From: BTUB01 sp964392765
GTDB lineage: Bacteria > Babelota > Babeliae > Babelales > Vermiphilaceae
Assembly: GCA_964392765.1 (NCBI GenBank)
Contig: CAYMRF010000008.1
Span: forward strand, 1 to 36,116
DNA length: 36,116 nucleotides
Direction of reading: 5' to 3'
Of this stretch, positions 31,577 to 36,116 are shown one piece after another. The translations under genes were made by a program, and so were the position numbers. A model generated the notes under the pieces. It ran no database searches, was not told where the DNA came from, and worked only from the letters and a program-made list of their open reading frames with translations. Positions within the stretch are counted from its first letter, which is position 1, and the number at the start of each line of letters is the position of its first letter.

Positions 31577-31912
31577 TTATTGTGCAGGATGTGCGCGATT
31601 ATACGCGTCTCTTCGTGATTCAAACATTCTTTGCAAGGTTGCTTGTGAATGCGCTCTTTGCGGAGCTCGAACTCCTTCTTGAGGTCGTATTCTTTCGCCG
31701 CCTACAAACGGCACGTTGCTTGAATATTCGCCATTAGCATCACGTTGGTAATAAACTTCGTTTTTTCCCGTTCCGTGATAGTATTTTTCAATACCATTGT
31801 TCATTGATCTTTGCCATATATGATCCCAAGATCTTTTAGGTTCCATAGCATTTGCAAGGCCCGTAAAGGCTACAATGGCAACCAGTGCGATAAAATAATT
31901 TCTGATATTCAT
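31577..31912 (-). CDS. Small exported basic protein (111 aa)
   Basis: A signal peptide (MNIRNYFIALVAIVAFTGLANA, then Met-Glu-Pro-Lys) leads to a short polar domain rich in Arg, Gln, Tyr and Asn, with RSWDHIWQRSMNNGIEKYY and a C-terminal QATLQRMFESRRDAYNRAH helix. No family is recognised. AGGGAGGATTT precedes the ATG and a promoter lies upstream. The mature protein is strongly basic. It shares the small-residue-Met junction with other exported proteins here. Confidence 0.72.
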   Translation of the reverse strand: MNIRNYFIALVAIVAFTGLANAMEPKRSWDHIWQRSMNNGIEKYYHGTGKNEVYYQRDANGEYSSNVPFVGGERIRPQEGVRAPQRAHSQATLQRMFESRRDAYNRAHPAQ

Positions 31913-31972
31913 AAATCCTCCCTAAATGGTTAAACATATTCCCGCCCCCCTATGGGGCATGGTCCTAACCCT

Positions 31973-32002
31973 ATACTAGCAGATATAATGGCCTTAATTC
32001 AA
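31973..32002 (-). promoter_or_regulatory. Predicted promoter of the small basic protein
   Basis: On the minus strand TTGAAT (31997-32002) and TAGTAT (31973-31978) are 18 bases apart. About 60 bases of leader follow, with a small CCCCATAGGGG hairpin and then AGGGAGG before the ATG. Confidence 0.4.
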
Positions 32003-32086
32003 GGGTTTTTTCACTCTTAGAGGGGGGTAAAAAAAGGAGGGATGGGGCGGTCTATTGGTTTCTTGAAGAAACTATATTAAAAAAAT

Positions 32087-32140
32087 AAAATGGCCGCCAA
32101 AGGAATTTGCCTACACTGGCAAATCTCTGGCGACCATTTT
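32087..32140 (-). terminator. Two-part terminator hairpin of the Cys-rich membrane protein gene
   Basis: Outer arms AAAATGG(C/T)CGCCA and TGGCGGCCATTTT are joined to an inner perfect stem ATTTGCC (32105-32111) / GGCAAAT (32118-32124) by an internal loop. On the minus strand it ends in ATTTTATTTTTTT. It follows the stop codon at 32159. Confidence 0.82.
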
Positions 32141-32158
32141 AAAAAAGAAGTCGCTTAA

Positions 32159-32983
32159 TTAAAAATTATATTTCGCGCCAAGAGTGATGGGGAAAGCGAT
32201 CTCATTACGGATTCCGCCTACGATCGCCGGATTAGTTACTCCAATATCAATGGTTGGCGTTTGCAGAATATTCACGCTGCAGGGCGCGCAGGATACTACT
32301 ACTTCAGCCGTCAATACAAAAGACCAATTGCCGCAGTAGCAATAATCAAGACCCACTAAACCACCACCGGCAAATACCGTGTTGCGTGCGAAAACATTTG
32401 AGGCATTGGCGCATCCAATAGCATCAGGGAAGTTCAGCAATGCATTGTTAACAATGGATGCACGGATATTTTTGTGATGGATCAGGCCCACTTTGCCACC
32501 GATGAATGGCGCAATGGCGCCGCACCATAACATGCGATCCCAGTAATAATGGGCACCCACGTACCACTCCACAAGTTTATATTTGCTCGGCTGAGCAAAC
32601 GCTAATCCAAGTGCGGTGAGTGTTGTAGATTTTTTACCTTTTGCTTGTGCATAATTCACTTCGGTAAAAACATTGGTATGAGTTGAAAGTGCATAGCTTA
32701 ATTGCCCACCAATTTGCCATGGCAGATGGAAGAGATTTGAAAATTTAGGAATGCTTACGGCAGAAATAATTGGGCTAGTAAAGCAGTTCACGAGACTGAT
32801 TGAATCTCTGCCGGTCCAGATAATGGGACGAATACCGACATCAAATTGCAAGCCCCATGCACCGCAATAGAGTGGTTCGCATGAACATTCATACGTGTTG
32901 CAACGATCAAAAAGAAATGCCTGCGCAGGTGGCGTTGCAGATACCAGCAGTGCTGCGCATAACAACTTAAGAATTAATTTCAT
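32159..32983 (-). CDS. Cys-rich outer-membrane protein (274 aa)
   Basis: A signal peptide ends at Ala-Gln-Ala. The mature part begins FLFDRCNTYECSCEPLYCGAW, a Cys cluster near the N-terminus, and more Cys occur later (DYCYCGNW, VVSCAPCSVN). The rest is barrel-like, with strands such as LSYALSTHTNVFTEVNYAQA and AFPITLGAKYNF; the last residue is Phe. The N-terminal Cys set and the strand plan recall chlamydial MOMP-type proteins, but this is a resemblance in style only. Disulphide cross-linking of the cell surface is a possible inference. AAGGAAATTAT precedes the ATG. It follows the S41 protease gene by about 50 bases. Confidence 0.72.
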   Translation of the reverse strand: MKLILKLLCAALLVSATPPAQAFLFDRCNTYECSCEPLYCGAWGLQFDVGIRPIIWTGRDSISLVNCFTSPIISAVSIPKFSNLFHLPWQIGGQLSYALSTHTNVFTEVNYAQAKGKKSTTLTALGLAFAQPSKYKLVEWYVGAHYYWDRMLWCGAIAPFIGGKVGLIHHKNIRASIVNNALLNFPDAIGCANASNVFARNTVFAGGGLVGLDYCYCGNWSFVLTAEVVVSCAPCSVNILQTPTIDIGVTNPAIVGGIRNEIAFPITLGAKYNF

Positions 32984-32999
32984 ATAATTTCCTTTTTAA

Positions 33000-33029
33000 G
33001 AGAGAGCTCGTGAATTCACAAGCTCTCTT
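33000..33029 (-). promoter_or_regulatory. Intercistronic hairpin between the S41 protease and the Cys-rich protein
   Basis: AGAGAGCTTGTG / CACGAGCTCTCT forms a 12-bp stem (one G-T pair) around AATT. On the minus strand it is followed by TAAAAAGGAAATT, the next ribosome-binding site, not a T run. It may stabilise the downstream mRNA or partly terminate. Confidence 0.5.
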
Positions 33030-33036
33030 ATTTTTA

Positions 33037-35928
33037 CTAGTTACTATACGCTGCTAATACAATGCATTGTTCTAGCCACGGATCGCGTGCGGTTTCAGGA
33101 ACATTTGCAACGGGCAGACCTTTTGGTATACGAGGATCAAAAAGGCCCGGATATGGTGGAATGAATCCAAGCGCTGGCCATGCATTAGTTGACCAATCAT
33201 TTGGAAGCGGATTGCCACCGGCGGTTCCTTGAAGTGTTGGTGCTGGGGAAGGTGCGGTGCCTTCTGTTTGTTGATTATAGAATATGTCCGTTACGCCATT
33301 GATAGGCTCTCCTGATGCCAAATCAGCACGATAGCGAATCGGAGTGAAAGGAGCGCCGCTTGCACTGTATAATCTATTAGAGAATTCGCTCACTGGTACC
33401 GGGTTTCTATTTGAAGCAGCGCCTTTAAGACGGCCATCAATATCACCAATAATAAGACCAGTGGTATTCGCGCCTAAATCTCCATTAAGAGTTTCACCTA
33501 AGAAAAAGTGAGGCATTATGTCGCCGGCACTCGCTGATGCATAATCGGTGAGGATGATTATTTTCTTTGGATTGCCCGGTGACCCGCGGAAAATAGTATC
33601 AGCGCCATAAGTGGATTCATTTTGACTTACATAAAATTGTCTAAATGAAACCGTATTGCCATTCATGAAGTCTTGAAAGAAATCGTATTGTGTTGTGTCA
33701 CTAAAATCTATCAGATCAGAGTTACCATTATCATTTTTGGACCACAAGGTGTGAAAGGCTGCTCTGTCTGCTCCTATGAATTCAGCAAAAGAAAAAGCAA
33801 CCTCTAAAAGACCGCCATTATTGCCTCGCATGTCAAAAATAATTGCATCACAGTTTTGTTGGTTAAAGAAACGGGTATAGTTTGCAGAAACTTGCGATAA
33901 TGCTTCCCGCCCATATTTCAGATTGGTTCCACCTTGAGAAGGAGGCAGTCCTGCAGCCACGGGTGGAAAGGTTGAATTGAGTAAAAAGCTGAGCGGGTCA
34001 ATATTAACGGCATCGAGCCAGCGTATATAACCAATCCTTTTACCGCCAGTAAGAGCTGGATCTATAATGCCAAGATAGTATGCATTAGAGTTGCGAGTGT
34101 CATCAGTAGACGTAGCACCCACAAGACTATAATAGGTAGGATCAGGATTTTGCGGTTGAGGAATTCCATCAACAACTGTTATATCTCCCAGTGCTCCCAC
34201 AAATTCAGCTCTTTGAGGGCCTGGAATTGCCGGTTTGTAACCAATATCAACAGGATCGAACTGTAGTGGCGCGCCATTTGGAGCAACGGGAGTGAGATCT
34301 GGCGTTCCTGCGATGGCATAATACAGATTTTTGGGTTGCGTAATATAGTTTGCCATCACGATATTATAATCATATGTAGATCCGGGAGCTTGTGTTAACC
34401 CAAAAGGATCATTATAAGTGGTAATCTGGCGCTCAGCTAATGTTACATTATTATAGAAACTAGATGGTATGGCTTGACTAGTTCGAGTTCTTACGAGATT
34501 ATCTCCCCGGTGAGTAGAACTGCTCCAGAAATTATTGGTAGCAGCGGCTACTTTGAGCTCGTCCCACGTATCAAATAAAAAGAGTGATCCGGGTGGAAAG
34601 TATGCATTGTACGCATTATGTGATGATACTTGATACATCAAAAAGAACATTGCTTCAATGGCTGCACGAAACGCCGGATATTCCATATCGGCAGTAATGC
34701 GATGAGTAACTCGTACATATGGATTTCCGCACACTGCTAATCCCCAACCTTGTTCATCATGAGGCATTGCGCTTGAATCAAAATCGAGCAAGAAATGATT
34801 AAATACATTTCTGAATGTGCCACGCGTTTGATCTGCGTTAATATCAAGATGGGTGGAATTTGGATCAGGTATAGCTCCCTCTTCTATAACCGCTACCCCA
34901 TTCACATATGTGCCGTTCAAGCGAGCCCAAGGACCAACAAATCCGCCGATTTCTACGGTTGCTCCTGTTGTTGCAAATGAAAATCCATCAGTAAAAATAT
35001 CGGTTACTAAATCAGTGGTTATAAATGGAGGGTTGCCAGCGGTGGAAAGACCAGCCACATAATGTTGCCCTGGTTGGGAAACACGCAGGCGGCGTATTGG
35101 AGTAGTAAAGGTAAATCCTTCATCTAGTAGTTGGGCAAAAATTGCTTCTCTTTCATAGAAGGTGCGATAGTCGGTATCATTATAATTAATATTTTGAGGT
35201 TGATTATGATTGAGGGTCAATGCGTTGTAAATATATTGTGCGATAGCTACCGGATTGGTAACATCTGGGAATGCTGAGTTAGTATCATCAAACGGCCGCA
35301 CCGGTTGCAAAGGAGCTGGAACTTTTTTGAAAATAGCAGCTTGTGAAGACCAATAGCCTACGAATTCTGGTCGTGAATCCATACTTGCGGCAATTGAACC
35401 ATCAGATTGCAGTTTCAATGACCACCAGCTCTGACCATTGGTTGGATCAAAGTCTACGCCATCTAGATCCATCGTATTTACGAGTTCGGTAGGACTTGCC
35501 AAATAATAGGTATTAAAAGAAATTGTGCCTGCGCCATCAAGATTAGTAAGTTCTCGAGGAAGGTACGGCGTGCCAGCTAATGTACTAATTGTTACCGGGT
35601 CGGTAGTGGTATCAATAAAAATATAACAATCAATATCGGCGGTCCCGGCTCCCGCAAAAGGAGCTCCTAATCCAAAACCAAAGAAGGTTCCGCGTCCCGT
35701 TATTTGCCACCAGCCTTGAAAGTCTTCAAGATCACGTAAAGATTGACGACACTCGTTGTTTTTTTTAATTTTTTCTTGATTTTTAGGCGATTGAAGCTTT
35801 TCTTTGATTTTTTCTATTCGTTCTAGACTTAATTTCGGCCTCTGAATTAGTTCATCGCCGTAAAGAGACAAAATTGGTGCGGCTAAAAGCGCACTCAATA
35901 ATAGAAGATTTAAATTTTTTGAAAGCAT
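33037..35928 (-). CDS. Very large exported S41 family (C-terminal processing) peptidase
   Basis: S41 peptidases are Ser/Lys enzymes acting in the envelope. The C-terminal third has the family core: IIFDMRGNNGG, then ILTDYASASAGD with Ser798 and Ser800 as nucleophile candidates, and GRLKG with a possible general-base Lys835. The product is 963 residues from the chosen start, more than twice the usual size. Residues 1-24 are a signal peptide, followed by a charged helix (RIEKIKEKLQSPKNQEKIKK) and a large N-terminal part of about 600 residues, rich in Asn, Thr and Pro, that is unlike the PDZ region of CtpA. I chose the ATG at 35928, with AAAGGAG 8 bases upstream, over the ATG at 35955. It probably degrades proteins in the periplasm or outside the cell. 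Confidence 0.88.
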   Translation of the reverse strand: MLSKNLNLLLLSALLAAPILSLYGDELIQRPKLSLERIEKIKEKLQSPKNQEKIKKNNECRQSLRDLEDFQGWWQITGRGTFFGFGLGAPFAGAGTADIDCYIFIDTTTDPVTISTLAGTPYLPRELTNLDGAGTISFNTYYLASPTELVNTMDLDGVDFDPTNGQSWWSLKLQSDGSIAASMDSRPEFVGYWSSQAAIFKKVPAPLQPVRPFDDTNSAFPDVTNPVAIAQYIYNALTLNHNQPQNINYNDTDYRTFYEREAIFAQLLDEGFTFTTPIRRLRVSQPGQHYVAGLSTAGNPPFITTDLVTDIFTDGFSFATTGATVEIGGFVGPWARLNGTYVNGVAVIEEGAIPDPNSTHLDINADQTRGTFRNVFNHFLLDFDSSAMPHDEQGWGLAVCGNPYVRVTHRITADMEYPAFRAAIEAMFFLMYQVSSHNAYNAYFPPGSLFLFDTWDELKVAAATNNFWSSSTHRGDNLVRTRTSQAIPSSFYNNVTLAERQITTYNDPFGLTQAPGSTYDYNIVMANYITQPKNLYYAIAGTPDLTPVAPNGAPLQFDPVDIGYKPAIPGPQRAEFVGALGDITVVDGIPQPQNPDPTYYSLVGATSTDDTRNSNAYYLGIIDPALTGGKRIGYIRWLDAVNIDPLSFLLNSTFPPVAAGLPPSQGGTNLKYGREALSQVSANYTRFFNQQNCDAIIFDMRGNNGGLLEVAFSFAEFIGADRAAFHTLWSKNDNGNSDLIDFSDTTQYDFFQDFMNGNTVSFRQFYVSQNESTYGADTIFRGSPGNPKKIIILTDYASASAGDIMPHFFLGETLNGDLGANTTGLIIGDIDGRLKGAASNRNPVPVSEFSNRLYSASGAPFTPIRYRADLASGEPINGVTDIFYNQQTEGTAPSPAPTLQGTAGGNPLPNDWSTNAWPALGFIPPYPGLFDPRIPKGLPVANVPETARDPWLEQCIVLAAYSN

Positions 35929-35974
35929 TCTGACTTCTCCTTTTATAGATTTCATTTTTTGAACGAAGTTAATT

Positions 35975-36002
35975 CTTATATTTTTATTACATTACATGGC
36001 AA
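35975..36002 (-). promoter_or_regulatory. Predicted promoter of the S41 peptidase gene
   Basis: On the minus strand TTGCCA (35997-36002) and TATAAG (35975-35980) are 16 bases apart, about 47 bases before the chosen start. Confidence 0.5.
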
Positions 36003-36023
36003 GCCCTTTTCTTTTGAAAATAA

Positions 36024-36046
36024 AAAGAGGCACCTAAAAGGTGCCT
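36024..36046 (-). terminator. Rho-independent terminator of a gene beyond the window
   Basis: AGGCACC (36028-36034) pairs with GGTGCCT (36040-36046), and on the minus strand it is followed by CTTTTTATTTTC. The gene it ends lies to the right and is outside or at the window edge. Confidence 0.8.
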
Positions 36047-36096
36047 AAATGTACTTATAAAAGTGATAATAAAAGATTGACAATCGTTTGCTAGAC

Positions 36097-36116
36097 GATA
36101 GATAGATAGATAGATA
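36097..36116. repeat. Tetranucleotide repeat (GATA) at the window edge
   Basis: Five perfect GATA units run to the last base, so the total number is unknown. On the minus strand they read TATC and stay open in all frames until the flanking sequence, so they may lie at the end of a coding region. Confidence 0.85.

Overview
The window looks like part of the genome of a Gram-negative, host-associated bacterium. The best match by gene style is the Candidatus Dependentiae (TM6) / Babeliae group, inferred from overall character and not from a marker-gene search. Signs of this are AT-rich DNA, many small Sec-exported proteins of unknown function, exported proteins with eukaryotic-type C2H2 zinc fingers, several outer-membrane barrels ending in Phe, ordinary housekeeping DNA-repair genes, and an F-type ATP synthase cluster broken into parts. 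No rRNA, tRNA, CRISPR array or complete prophage was seen.

Layout. 1-1830: three minus-strand exported proteins, a truncated coiled-coil protein and two tandem exported zinc-finger proteins. 1959-6352: uvrB, a block of palindromic repeats, and a membrane-anchored M3 oligopeptidase ending at a strong terminator. 6377-10240: an exported protein built of two internal repeats, an exported S49 (SppA-like) protease and an exported alkaline-phosphatase-superfamily enzyme. 10373-14567: a RecO-like protein followed by a giant MscS-type channel. 14581-19200: a small exported helical protein, a small membrane protein, an exported P-loop kinase-like protein and two tandem DcaP-like porins. 19677-21490: an AAA/DUF4143 ATPase whose ribosome-binding site lies in a hairpin, then a 2H phosphoesterase. 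21494-27923: a minus-strand run of a GerMN-like protein, a GIY-YIG nuclease bounded by inverted palindromic repeats, a degenerate amidase, recD2, an exported protein and a large barrel-like protein. 28221-31566: atpE-atpF-atpF'-atpH-atpA with its own terminator and no atpB, G, D or C. 31577-36116: a small exported protein, a Cys-rich outer-membrane protein and a very large exported S41 protease.

Three themes cut across the genes. First, a family of REP-like palindromes (outer GTTCG/CGAAC arms, inner TCGAAGG or TCGAGG motifs) is scattered through the window. Copies sit between genes, inside the atp operon, and in frame inside coding sequences, where they have altered signal peptides or C-termini. 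One GIY-YIG gene lies exactly between two inverted copies, which suggests a candidate mobilising enzyme. Second, about eight exported proteins share a signal peptide that ends like a lipobox but has Met where Cys would be (for example LLG-M, ILG-M, LLA-M). Third, the exported set (zinc fingers, kinase-like protein, proteases, phosphatase) is what a symbiont or parasite of a protist would send to its surface or host, though export beyond the periplasm is not shown by the sequence.
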